Assembly (NCBI GenBank): GCA_903893955.1
Contig: CAITOG010000193.1
Coordinates: forward strand, 1-6,705
Source: an uncultured Actinomycetes bacterium
GTDB taxonomy: Bacteria > Actinomycetota > Acidimicrobiia > Acidimicrobiales > RAAP-2
Length of the DNA stretch: 6,705 nucleotides
Reading direction: 5' to 3'
In this document: piece after piece, positions 1-6,288 of the stretch
Position numbering within the stretch: position 1 is the stretch's first letter
Layout: each line of letters starts with the position of its first letter
Notes under the pieces: generated by a model
Database searches by the model: none
What the model was told of the DNA's origin: nothing
The model's input: the letters and a program-made list of their open reading frames with translations, nothing else
Program-made: the position numbers and the translations under genes

Positions 1-815
1 CTGAGCTCTCCCGACAGGATCTGGTCGTCGCGTTCGGCGGCGGGCTGGTGAGCGACGTGACCGGCTTCGCCGCAGCGACCTACCACCGAGGGATCGCCTA
101 CCTCACGGTGGCGACCACCTTGTTGAGCCAGGTCGATGCTTCCATCGGCGGCAAGACCGGCGTCAACCTCCCCGAGGGAAAGAATCTCGTCGGCGCGTTC
201 TGGCAGCCGATCGGGGTGCTCGCCGACACCGAGACGCTCTCGAGTCTGGCCCCGGGGGAGTGGGCCTGTGGTCGCGGCGAGATGGCCAAGTACGCCTTCT
301 TGGGCAGCGACGAGCCATCCGCTGCCATCCTCGGGGAATCACTTGAGGAGCAGGTGGCGCGGTGCGCCGCGATCAAGGCCGACGTGGTCGCCGAGGACGA
401 ACGCGAGGGTGGTCGCCGGATGGTGCTCAACTACGGGCACACCTTGGCGCACGCCCTCGAGGCGGTCGGTCTCGAGGATCGGGCCGCAGGCGTGGATTCA
501 GGTGCGGCTCGACTTCGTCACGGCGAGGCGGTGGCGATCGGTCTTGTGTTCGCAGCGGAGCTGGCGCAGCGGCTCGGACGAATCGACGCGGCCCGTGTCC
601 AGCTCCACCGGACGGTGGTCGGCGGCTTCGATCTCAGCACCCAGCTGCCAGCTGGCGTCGATGCCGCATCGCTCGTGGGAGCGATGCGCCGCGACAAGAA
701 GGCGCACCATGATCTCACCTTCGTGCTCGACGGCCCGGAGGGTGTCGTGCCCGTCAGTGGTGTCAGCGAGGAAGCGGTCATCGCTACGCTCAACGAGATG
801 GGAGCCGGATCATGA
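1..815 (+). CDS. aroB: 3-dehydroquinate synthase, 5' end missing
   Basis: This enzyme converts DAHP to 3-dehydroquinate, the second step of the cytoplasmic shikimate pathway, using NAD+ and a divalent metal. The reading frame is open from base 3, so the gene starts upstream. About 270 residues of the usual ~360 are visible, and the N-terminal nucleotide-fold strands are lost. In fragment numbering, the NAD-binding GGGLVSD lies at 12-18, followed by TGFAAATYHRG. GGKTGVN is at 49-55. The three metal ligands are present: Glu93 in RGEMAKY, His146 in NYGHTLAHALE and His173 in RHGEAVAIG. The basic RRDKK segment is at 229-233. The stretch between the two His ligands is longer than is usual (see findings) but stays in frame. 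The stop overlaps the aroQ start as ATGA (812-815), implying translational coupling with the next enzyme of the pathway. Family assignment is secure. Confidence 0.97.
   Translation, partial: ELSRQDLVVAFGGGLVSDVTGFAAATYHRGIAYLTVATTLLSQVDASIGGKTGVNLPEGKNLVGAFWQPIGVLADTETLSSLAPGEWACGRGEMAKYAFLGSDEPSAAILGESLEEQVARCAAIKADVVAEDEREGGRRMVLNYGHTLAHALEAVGLEDRAAGVDSGAARLRHGEAVAIGLVFAAELAQRLGRIDAARVQLHRTVVGGFDLSTQLPAGVDAASLVGAMRRDKKAHHDLTFVLDGPEGVVPVSGVSEEAVIATLNEMGAGS
800..804 (+). promoter_or_regulatory. Ribosome binding site of aroQ
   Basis: GGGAG within the last codons of aroB stands 7 nt ahead of ATG 812. It supports independent as well as coupled initiation of aroQ. Confidence 0.6.
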
Positions 816-1258
816 CGTCGAAGGTGCTCTTGCTCTCTGGCCCCAACCTTGACCTGCTCGGCGAGCGAGAGCCGGCGATCTACGGCACTGCGAACCTCGA
901 TGACCACGTCTCGACAGCACGCGAGGTCGCGCAGCGCCACGGTCTCGTCCTCGAGCATCTGCAGTCGAACCACGAGGGCGTCCTGATCGAGGCGATCCAT
1001 GCCGCTCGAGAGGATGTCGCGGCGATCGTCATCAACGCAGGCGCCCTGACCCACACGTCGGTGGCGCTCCACGATGCCTTGGCGGCGTTCGACGGCCCTG
1101 TCATCGAGGTCCACCTGTCGAACCCGGCTGCGAGGGAGCCGTTTCGCCACACGTCGTTCATCGCACCTGTCGCCAATGGCGTCGTCGCCGGGTTTGGCGG
1201 CCTCGGCTACGAGCTGGCCATCGAGGCGGTCGCTCGACTCCTTGAGGAGGATGCGTGA
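812..1258 (+). CDS. aroQ: Type II 3-dehydroquinate dehydratase
   Basis: This enzyme dehydrates 3-dehydroquinate to 3-dehydroshikimate, the step directly after AroB; type II enzymes are small dodecameric cytoplasmic proteins. The 148-residue length is typical. Visible motifs are GPNLDLLGEREPAIYG (10-25) with the catalytic Tyr24 and Arg19, QSNHEG (51-56), NAGALTHTSVALHDA (75-89) with Asn75 and His81, and EVHLSNPAAREPFRH (99-113) with the catalytic His101 and substrate-binding Arg112. These numbers coincide with the well-studied mycobacterial enzyme. The ATG at 812 is supported by GGGAG at 800-804 with 7-nt spacing and by the ATGA overlap with aroB. The final A of the stop codon is the first base of the next ATG. 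No key residue is missing. Confidence 0.98.
   Translation: MTSKVLLLSGPNLDLLGEREPAIYGTANLDDHVSTAREVAQRHGLVLEHLQSNHEGVLIEAIHAAREDVAAIVINAGALTHTSVALHDALAAFDGPVIEVHLSNPAAREPFRHTSFIAPVANGVVAGFGGLGYELAIEAVARLLEEDA
1245..1250 (+). promoter_or_regulatory. Ribosome binding site of the M24 peptidase gene
   Basis: AGGAGG inside the end of aroQ is a near-perfect Shine-Dalgarno sequence. Its 7-nt distance to ATG 1258, against 4 nt to the in-frame GTG 1255, is the reason for choosing the ATG as start. Confidence 0.75.
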
Positions 1259-2373
1259 TGGCTGACCTTCGACCGCTCGACTTCGACCGACGACTTGATC
1301 GGCTCCGGCTGGCGCTTGTTGCGAACGAGCTCGACGGCCTCTTGGTGACCAACCTCACCAATGTTCGCTACTTGACGGGCTTCACCGGCTCGGCAGGAAT
1401 CGTTGCGGTCACCGAGGCCGACGTGGTGCTCACGACAGATGGTCGCTACCGGACCCAGGCTGGCGAGCAGGTCGACGCCGCCGGGATCGGGGGACGTGTG
1501 GCAATCGAGATCGGGGGAGCTGAGGAGCAGCGGACTGCACTGCTCGAACGGCTCGCTGGGGCAGCTCGAGTCGGCCTCGAGGCCGAGGACGTGACCTGGG
1601 CACAGGCGGTGGCATGGCAAGAGCGCCTGGGGCGGGACGCCGTTCGATCAGCTGGCATCGTCGAAGCGCTCCGTGAGGTCAAGGACGGCGGCGAGATCGA
1701 TCGCATGCGGCGTGCTGCCTCGATCGCAGATGACGCCTTGGCTGAGGTGCTGCCGATGCTGGCGGCCGCAGCCACCTCGACGCTCGAGGAGCAGGAGTTC
1801 GCCCTTGCGCTCGACTCGGCGATGCGACGACGAGGAGCTGAGTCAGTGGCCTTCGAGACGATCGTGGCCTCGGGCGAGAACTCTGCGAAGCCGCACCATC
1901 ATCCCAGCGCCCGCCGCATCGAGAATGGCGATCCTGTGGTCGTCGACTTCGGCGCAACCTTCGAGGGCTATCGCTCCGACATGACGAGGACCTTCGTCGT
2001 CGGAGGCCTGCCCACCGGGAAGCTCAAGGAGATCTTCGACCTGGTCGCAACCTCTCAATCCGCAGGCGTCGCCGCGGTCCAGCCCGGGGTCACCACCGGC
2101 TCTGTGGACGCTGTCTGCCGAGACATCATCGCTGCAGCGGGCATGGCAGAGCGTTTCGAGCACTCGACCGGCCACGGCGTGGGGCTCGACATCCACGAAG
2201 CGCCGTGGGTCGCCGCCAAGGCCACGGCTATCTTGGAGCCCGGCGCCGTCGTGACCGTCGAGCCCGGTGTGTACGTCGCTGGAGTCGGCGGAGTTCGGAT
2301 CGAAGACACCTTGGTGGTCACCGATGATGGCGCAGAGCCCCTGACCAGATTCACGAAGGAAGTTGTTGCCTGA
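1258..2373 (+). CDS. pepP: Xaa-Pro aminopeptidase/dipeptidase, M24B family
   Basis: This is a 371-residue cytoplasmic dinuclear metallopeptidase that cleaves X-Pro bonds. Residues ~5-135 form the creatinase-like N-terminal domain (NVRYLTGFTGSAG near 35-47). Residues ~140-371 form the pita-bread catalytic domain. All five metal ligands are visible: Asp230 in VVDFGATF, Asp241 in YRSDMTRTF, His306 in STGHGVG, Glu335 in VEPGVY and Glu349 in GVRIEDT. Catalytic histidines lie in the KPHHHPS segment (213-215) and at His313 in IHEAP. The ATG at 1258 is chosen over an in-frame GTG three bases upstream because AGGAGG (1245-1250) is 7 nt from the ATG but only 4 from the GTG, and because the ATG overlaps the aroQ stop by one base. 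Length and neighbours (aroQ, efp) match the YqhT/PepQ-type proteins; the sequence alone does not decide aminopeptidase versus dipeptidase activity. Confidence 0.93.
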   Translation: MADLRPLDFDRRLDRLRLALVANELDGLLVTNLTNVRYLTGFTGSAGIVAVTEADVVLTTDGRYRTQAGEQVDAAGIGGRVAIEIGGAEEQRTALLERLAGAARVGLEAEDVTWAQAVAWQERLGRDAVRSAGIVEALREVKDGGEIDRMRRAASIADDALAEVLPMLAAAATSTLEEQEFALALDSAMRRRGAESVAFETIVASGENSAKPHHHPSARRIENGDPVVVDFGATFEGYRSDMTRTFVVGGLPTGKLKEIFDLVATSQSAGVAAVQPGVTTGSVDAVCRDIIAAAGMAERFEHSTGHGVGLDIHEAPWVAAKATAILEPGAVVTVEPGVYVAGVGGVRIEDTLVVTDDGAEPLTRFTKEVVA

Positions 2374-2933
2374 TGGCAGTCTCGACGAACGATCTCAAGA
2401 ACGGCATGACCCTCGACCTCGGCGAGGGTCTGTTCAACGTGGTGGAGTTCCAGCACGTCAAGCCAGGCAAGGGTGGCGCCTTTGTTCGCACCAAGCTCAA
2501 GAACGTCCGGACAGGGGCGGTCATCGAGCGAACCTTCAGGGCTGACGAGAAGCTCGAGCAGGCGATCGTCGACAAGCGCGAGGCGCAGCTCTTGTTCCGC
2601 GACGGCGACGACTATGTCTTCATGGATCAGACGACCTTCGATCAGACGAACGTGGCGCCGTCCTCCCTCGGCGACGCAGTCCACTTCCTCAAGGTCGGTG
2701 ACGGCGCCAGCCTGACGACGTATCGCGACGAGATCATCGGCGTGGAGCTGCCCGCCTCCGTTGAGCTGACGATCACCGAGACCGAGCCTGGCGTCCAGGG
2801 CGACCGGGTGTCTGGTGCTCGCAAGCCAGCGACCCTCGAGACCGGGTTCGTCATCCAGGTGCCGCTATTCGTGAACGAAGGAGACCTGGTCAAGGTCGAC
2901 ACGCGCTCCGGCGAGTACATGACCAGAGCCTGA
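2373..2933 (+). CDS. efp: Translation elongation factor P
   Basis: EF-P binds between the ribosomal P and E sites and restores peptide bond formation at polyproline stalls. The 186-residue protein has the usual three beta-barrel domains: the KOW-like N-terminal domain (~3-62), a middle OB domain (~66-127) and a C-terminal OB domain (~129-185). The tip loop is VKPGKGGAF, with the functional Lys33 equivalent to E. coli Lys34. The C-terminal family signature starting KPATLETG is intact and the protein ends in the common YMTRA. The overall sequence looks Bacillus-like. The loop is PGKGG, not the PGKGP reported for actinobacterial EF-Ps that work without lysine modification (see findings). The ATG overlaps the previous stop by one base (TGATG). 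The nearest purine run, AAGGA (2356-2360), is 12 nt away, rather far, so initiation probably relies on coupling. Confidence 0.98.
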   Translation: MAVSTNDLKNGMTLDLGEGLFNVVEFQHVKPGKGGAFVRTKLKNVRTGAVIERTFRADEKLEQAIVDKREAQLLFRDGDDYVFMDQTTFDQTNVAPSSLGDAVHFLKVGDGASLTTYRDEIIGVELPASVELTITETEPGVQGDRVSGARKPATLETGFVIQVPLFVNEGDLVKVDTRSGEYMTRA

Positions 2934-2943
2934 CGGCTAGCTG

Positions 2944-3327
2944 ATGACGCCGGTCACACGACATGAGTCACGAGAGCGCGCCCTTGCGATCCTCTACGAG
3001 GCTGCACAGAAGCATCTCGACCCACGGGTCGCGCTCGCCGAGGCCACAGTGGCGCCCGATCCCTACAGTGAGCTGTTGGTCGGGCTCGCCAGCGAGCACG
3101 GCGACGAGGCTCGACGTGTCATCGAGGCAACCGCCGCCAACTGGCCGATCGAACGGATCGGGCTCATCGATCGCCTGGTGATGGAGCTCGCCCTCTGCGA
3201 GCTGCGCGGTGAAGATCCACCCCCGGTCGCAGTGGTCATCGATGAGGCGGTCGAGCTCGCCAAGACCTATTCGACGCCGTCGTCTGGCTCGTTCGTCAAC
3301 GGTGTGCTCTCTGCCGCCCTGGCATAA
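2944..3327 (+). CDS. nusB: Transcription antitermination factor NusB
   Basis: NusB pairs with NusE (ribosomal protein S10), binds boxA RNA and supports processive rRNA transcription. The protein has 127 residues, a little short of the common 130-160, and is all helical. It has the basic N-terminal RHESRERALAILYEA (6-20), the central NWPIERIGLIDRLVMELALCE (66-86, with the invariant DR and EL) and the C-terminal DEAVELAKTYSTPSSGSFVNG (100-120). The start at 2944 leaves only five residues ahead of the conserved RHESRERA. The gap after efp is 10 bp (2934-2943) and shows no clear Shine-Dalgarno sequence, so translation may depend on ribosomes terminating at efp. The gene ends in TAA and is probably the last of the housekeeping operon. 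Confidence 0.95.
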   Translation: MTPVTRHESRERALAILYEAAQKHLDPRVALAEATVAPDPYSELLVGLASEHGDEARRVIEATAANWPIERIGLIDRLVMELALCELRGEDPPPVAVVIDEAVELAKTYSTPSSGSFVNGVLSAALA

Positions 3328-3330
3328 GGA

Positions 3331-3340
3331 CGCTCGAGCG
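3331..3340. repeat. 10-bp perfect palindrome CGCTCGAGCG
   Basis: The sequence equals its own reverse complement and sits one base before the possible TAGGGT -10 element. It could be an operator half-site pair. CTCGAG is frequent throughout this window, so chance is a serious alternative. Confidence 0.3.
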
Positions 3341-3341
3341 A

Positions 3342-3347
3342 TAGGGT
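3342..3347 (+). promoter_or_regulatory. Possible -10 element ahead of the Sco-fusion gene
   Basis: TAGGGT fits the TANNNT pattern common in actinobacterial promoters and lies about 40 bp before the start codon, in the only sizeable gap in the window. No convincing -35 box is seen at the right distance (CTGGCA at 3319-3324 is a poor match). Support is therefore weak; read-through from nusB is the alternative. Confidence 0.3.
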
Positions 3348-3375
3348 CGGCGGGTGGCTGGGCACGCAACCCCGC

Positions 3376-3382
3376 AAGGGAG
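3376..3382 (+). promoter_or_regulatory. Ribosome binding site of the Sco-fusion gene
   Basis: AAGGGAG is 6 nt ahead of ATG 3389. It is the strongest ribosome binding site in the second gene cluster, fitting a first gene whose ribosomes then feed the two coupled downstream genes. Confidence 0.7.
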
Positions 3383-3388
3383 TGACGC

Positions 3389-5149
3389 ATGACGGGCATG
3401 GGCGGTGGCACCCTTGGGGCTCGCAACGCACAGGTCACGACGCACTTCCTCTCGATGCTGCGCTGGCAGCTCATCGTGGTCATCCTCATCGCTGTTGGGG
3501 CAGCAGTGCTCGCAGCCTTGTGGCTGCGTCGACACCCGCTCCCAGCGGGCGAGGCACCTGAACCGGTCGCACGACGGATCCTGCGGGTTGGCTTCGGCGT
3601 GCTGTGGCTCGTCGATGGGCTGCTCCAGGTCCAGCCATCGATGCCGATCGGTCTGCCGACCCAGGTCGTCCAGCCGACCGTGGCCACAGCGCCCAGCGCG
3701 CTTTCCCACCTCGTGACCCTCGGGATCGATGCGTGGCTTCGCCATCCGACGGTCGGTGCAGTTGCCACCATCTGGATCCAGATCGGCCTGGGTGCCTGGT
3801 TGTTGCTGGCGCGAGAGGGGTGGCTCTCTCGAGCGGCAGGCTGGGCGTCTGCAGGCTGGGCGCTCGCGATCTGGGTGCTCGGCGCAGGACTCGGTGGCCT
3901 GTTCGTCTCGCCGGTGACGTGGCTCTTCGGGGCACCGGGTGCGACGTTCTACTACGTGTTCGCCGGCGTGTTGCTCGGTCTGCCCGCGGCATGGATCGCG
4001 CGAAAGGATGTCGTCACGTGGCTCGCCCGAGCGGTCGGCCTGGTGTTTGTCTGGCTCGGCGTGGTCCAAGCGCTCCCTGGTAGTGGCTTCTGGTCAGGTG
4101 GGACAGCGAAGGATCCTGGAGCACTTGCCTCAATGGCCCAGCAGATGGCCCAGCTCTCGCAACCTCGGATCACGGCGTCGACGGAGCGATGGTTCGCAAC
4201 GGCGTCGCTCCACGTCTCACCGGTGTTCAACGCCGTCGTGGTAGCGGTGCTGCTCGGCGTCGGTGTGACGCTCATCGTCGGTTGGCCCCGGCTGCTGCGT
4301 CCGGCTGCATGGGCCTACGGCCTCCTTGCGCTTGTGACCTGGGTCGTGGTCCAGGACTTCGGCGTCTTCGGCGGCGTCGGGACCGACGTGAACTCGATGA
4401 TCCCCTCTAGCCTGCTGGTCATCGCCATCTGCGTGGCGCTCACATCGAAGGTCGGCATTGAGGGCGACGAGCCAGCCTCGCCCGCGACCGATGAGACGAC
4501 GCGGCGAACCCGAGTCGCGATGGCATCGGCTTCGATCGGGGTGTTCGCCTTCGGCTCCATCGGGATGCTCATCCTTCCGCTCATCCCGGGTGCATCGATC
4601 GACGCCGCGCTTGCCGCCGGATCCGATGTGGCGAGCCTTCAGGGAAGAGCGCCGAACTTCTCCCTGACCGATCAGGCTGGCCAACGTGTGTCGCTGGCCA
4701 GCTTCCGGGGCAGCACTGTCGTGCTTTCGTTCATCGATCCGGTCTGCACCTCAGATTGCCCGATCGAAGCGCAGGAGCTCAAAGCCGCATCGGCGCAGCT
4801 CGGAGGCTCGTCCAAGGTGGCTTTCGTCGCGATCAACTCGAACCCGACCTACCGTTCGACAGCATCGCTCCAAGCATTTGATGCGCAAGAGCGGATGGGT
4901 CAGGTCCCAAACTGGCGATTCCTGACCGGATCCTCCAGCGAGCTGCGACGTGTCTGGGATGCCTACGGCGTCGTCGTGACAAGTCTCGGGGCTGGCGGCA
5001 TGGTCAGCCATGCCGAGCCGATCTTCATCATCCGTCCAAATGGCCAGCTCGCTGCGACGTGGGCTGCGTCGCTCGGCGAGCAATCGACCTCAGTGCTTGG
5101 AAGGTCCACCACGGCGCTGGTCGTGTCGCAGGTTCGGGCCACTTCATGA
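3389..5149 (+). CDS. Membrane protein with duplicated DoxX-like domain fused to a Sco-like thioredoxin domain
   Basis: This 586-residue protein has about ten hydrophobic segments: 26-46, 65-82, 120-141, 149-170, 185-203, 210-228, 278-298, 304-321, 336-353 and 378-399. Arg/Lys-rich loops (47-66, 142-148, 204-208, 299-304, 372-375) alternate so as to place both ends outside the cytoplasm. Residues ~62-203 and ~211-352 look like two copies of one four-helix unit. The GTDVNS stretch after helix 8 recalls DoxX-like actinobacterial membrane proteins. Residues ~418-560 form a Sco/redoxin domain: APNFSLTDQAG, then DPVCTSDCP with Cys453 and Cys457 (CxxxCP, not thioredoxin CxxC), and SHAEPIFIIRPNG with His541. 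These are the three copper ligands of Sco proteins, which metallate the CuA site of cytochrome oxidase. The ATG is backed by AAGGGAG (3376-3382). The fold calls are motif-based; the role of the membrane part is unknown. Confidence 0.85.
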   Translation: MTGMGGGTLGARNAQVTTHFLSMLRWQLIVVILIAVGAAVLAALWLRRHPLPAGEAPEPVARRILRVGFGVLWLVDGLLQVQPSMPIGLPTQVVQPTVATAPSALSHLVTLGIDAWLRHPTVGAVATIWIQIGLGAWLLLAREGWLSRAAGWASAGWALAIWVLGAGLGGLFVSPVTWLFGAPGATFYYVFAGVLLGLPAAWIARKDVVTWLARAVGLVFVWLGVVQALPGSGFWSGGTAKDPGALASMAQQMAQLSQPRITASTERWFATASLHVSPVFNAVVVAVLLGVGVTLIVGWPRLLRPAAWAYGLLALVTWVVVQDFGVFGGVGTDVNSMIPSSLLVIAICVALTSKVGIEGDEPASPATDETTRRTRVAMASASIGVFAFGSIGMLILPLIPGASIDAALAAGSDVASLQGRAPNFSLTDQAGQRVSLASFRGSTVVLSFIDPVCTSDCPIEAQELKAASAQLGGSSKVAFVAINSNPTYRSTASLQAFDAQERMGQVPNWRFLTGSSSELRRVWDAYGVVVTSLGAGGMVSHAEPIFIIRPNGQLAATWAASLGEQSTSVLGRSTTALVVSQVRATS

Positions 5150-6288
5150 GCCGTCGTCGGGGGAGCTCGTGGGCCGCGCTGGGCGTCATCGTGCTGCTTG
5201 TCGGACTGCTCACTGCTGGCCCGAGTGGTGGCGCCACGCTTGCGGGCGGGATCTCGACGGCAGACGGGACTTCGGTCGCAGTGATACCGATGGGCCACTT
5301 CAATGATCCTGCGAACAAGTTCTTCGAGACCTTCACCGCTGGACCGGCTGGGTCGTGGGTCCTGACAACACCAACTGGCGTGGCGACCAACGGCGGCATT
5401 GTCGTCGCATCTCCTGGGGCAAACGCGGCGGCCGTACTGCCCTGGTATCTGCTCAGGTACACCGCGGTGCGTCCGCTCGACAGCGGGCATGCGGCAGGCG
5501 CCGGCGAGGTCCTCCCGCCATTGGCGGTATCGCCGACATCGCTCAGCGTTGCCTCAGATGGGAGCGTGGCCCTCGTCACGCGGCGCGGAGCCGTCATGGT
5601 GGGCCCATCACTTGCCGGGCCGTTCACGACACTGACTTCGGTGACCGCGTTGCGACGAACTCCCGCAGGTCGTCGCTGCGCCATCGTGGGCCTCACGTCG
5701 GTCGTGGCTGTGGCCGGGGGTCGCGACGTCGTTGGAGCCACCTGCACTCGAATGGGGAGCGACGGGATCTTCAGGCGAGACTCGAGCGGCTGGTACTCGG
5801 GGACTATCAAGGTGCGGGGACCAGTCAGCGTCCTACGCCTCGATGCCGGACCGAGTGGAACGTTTACCGGGCTCATCTCGATCGGAGGGGTGCATCCTGT
5901 CGTGGCGGCTGGACGAGTGACTGGCGGAGGGTTTGAGCTCGGTGGGGCCGTGCGGCAGCGCAGCAGCTCACTTCGCTCGACAGCGCTGGTGGCGGCAGCA
6001 CCGGGTGCGCAGCCGTCGTACGTGATCGCTGCGGTTGGCACGCGCGGGGTCAGCGCAGCTCGCCTTCCTATCGCGGGAGTGGCGGCGCCTCTCGGTCCGG
6101 TCCTGCCCCGTGACGTCCAGGCGGTGGTCATGGAGACGGCATCGGCGACGTCTGGAGGTCCCGGGCGTGTCACAGCGTTCTCGGTCGAAGGCTCACTGCT
6201 CAAAGAGCTCACCTTGGCGCCGGCGGGGACGCGGTGGGTGGTCGCAGCGACTCAGCACATCGCAGTCCCGTACGGTTCTTCGCAATGA
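5146..6288 (+). CDS. Secreted protein of unknown function, beta-rich, two cysteines
   Basis: I do not recognise a characterised family. With the ATG at 5146, which overlaps the previous stop as ATGA, the product has 380 residues. It begins with a Sec-type signal: MSRRR, then a hydrophobic core at about 9-23 and small residues (GPSGGA, 25-30) suited to signal peptidase. No further membrane helix is seen, so it is probably exported and soluble. The rest is Gly/Ser/Thr/Val-rich, with many short strand-turn patterns (TNGGIVVASPG, SDGSVALVTRRGAV, GTFTGLISIGG) suggestive of a beta-propeller-like fold. The only cysteines are Cys178 and Cys200, 22 apart, a plausible disulfide. There is no heme motif and no obvious His/Met metal cluster. 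Translation appears coupled, since no strong ribosome binding site precedes it. Lying between a Sco-fusion gene and ctaG, it may assist oxidase assembly or respiration outside the membrane; that is inference from context only. Confidence 0.82.
   Translation: MSRRRGSSWAALGVIVLLVGLLTAGPSGGATLAGGISTADGTSVAVIPMGHFNDPANKFFETFTAGPAGSWVLTTPTGVATNGGIVVASPGANAAAVLPWYLLRYTAVRPLDSGHAAGAGEVLPPLAVSPTSLSVASDGSVALVTRRGAVMVGPSLAGPFTTLTSVTALRRTPAGRRCAIVGLTSVVAVAGGRDVVGATCTRMGSDGIFRRDSSGWYSGTIKVRGPVSVLRLDAGPSGTFTGLISIGGVHPVVAAGRVTGGGFELGGAVRQRSSSLRSTALVAAAPGAQPSYVIAAVGTRGVSAARLPIAGVAAPLGPVLPRDVQAVVMETASATSGGPGRVTAFSVEGSLLKELTLAPAGTRWVVAATQHIAVPYGSSQ

Larger units (their letters stand above)
3328..3388 (+). other. 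Intergenic boundary between the housekeeping and Sco/CtaG gene groups
   Basis: This 61-bp non-coding stretch is the longest in the window. It contains a 10-bp palindrome (3331-3340), the weak TAGGGT element, an imperfect GC-rich hairpin (GCGGGT 3350-3355 with ACCCCGC 3369-3375, one bulged base) and the ribosome binding site. There is no T-run after the hairpin, so it is not an intrinsic terminator. Confidence 0.6.

Noticed and set aside
1255..1257. GTG start one codon before the M24 peptidase ATG
   Set aside because: It lies only 4 nt from AGGAGG; the next ATG is optimally spaced.
2625..2649. Direct repeat GATCAGACGA, two copies 15 bp apart
   Set aside because: It encodes DQTTFDQTN inside a conserved region of EF-P; a coincidence of codon choice and protein sequence.
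3350..3375. Intrinsic terminator after nusB
   Set aside because: The stem is short and bulged, and is followed by AAGGGAG, not a T-run.
2968..4069. Long minus-strand open frames opposite nusB and the membrane domain
   Set aside because: Their products are Arg/His/Pro-rich without motifs, and the plus strand carries clear NusB motifs and membrane helices.
4745..4762. Thioredoxin or TlpA-type disulfide active site
   Set aside because: The spacing is CxxxC followed by Pro, with a distal His, which is the Sco pattern, not CxxC.
5059..5145. Upstream GTG start giving a 409-residue secreted protein
   Set aside because: It would overlap the Sco-fusion gene by 91 bases and bury the signal peptide; ATG 5146 gives a normal N-terminus and an ATGA overlap.
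5146..5235. Tat (twin-arginine) signal on the secreted protein
   Set aside because: The Arg run is followed by GSSW without the usual xFLK context, so a Sec signal is the simpler reading.
5028..6212. A 394-codon open frame on the minus strand opposite the secreted-protein gene
   Set aside because: It is the shadow of a GC-rich gene: Pro/Thr/Arg/Ala-rich with no domain, while the plus strand has a signal peptide and start/stop overlaps with both neighbours.
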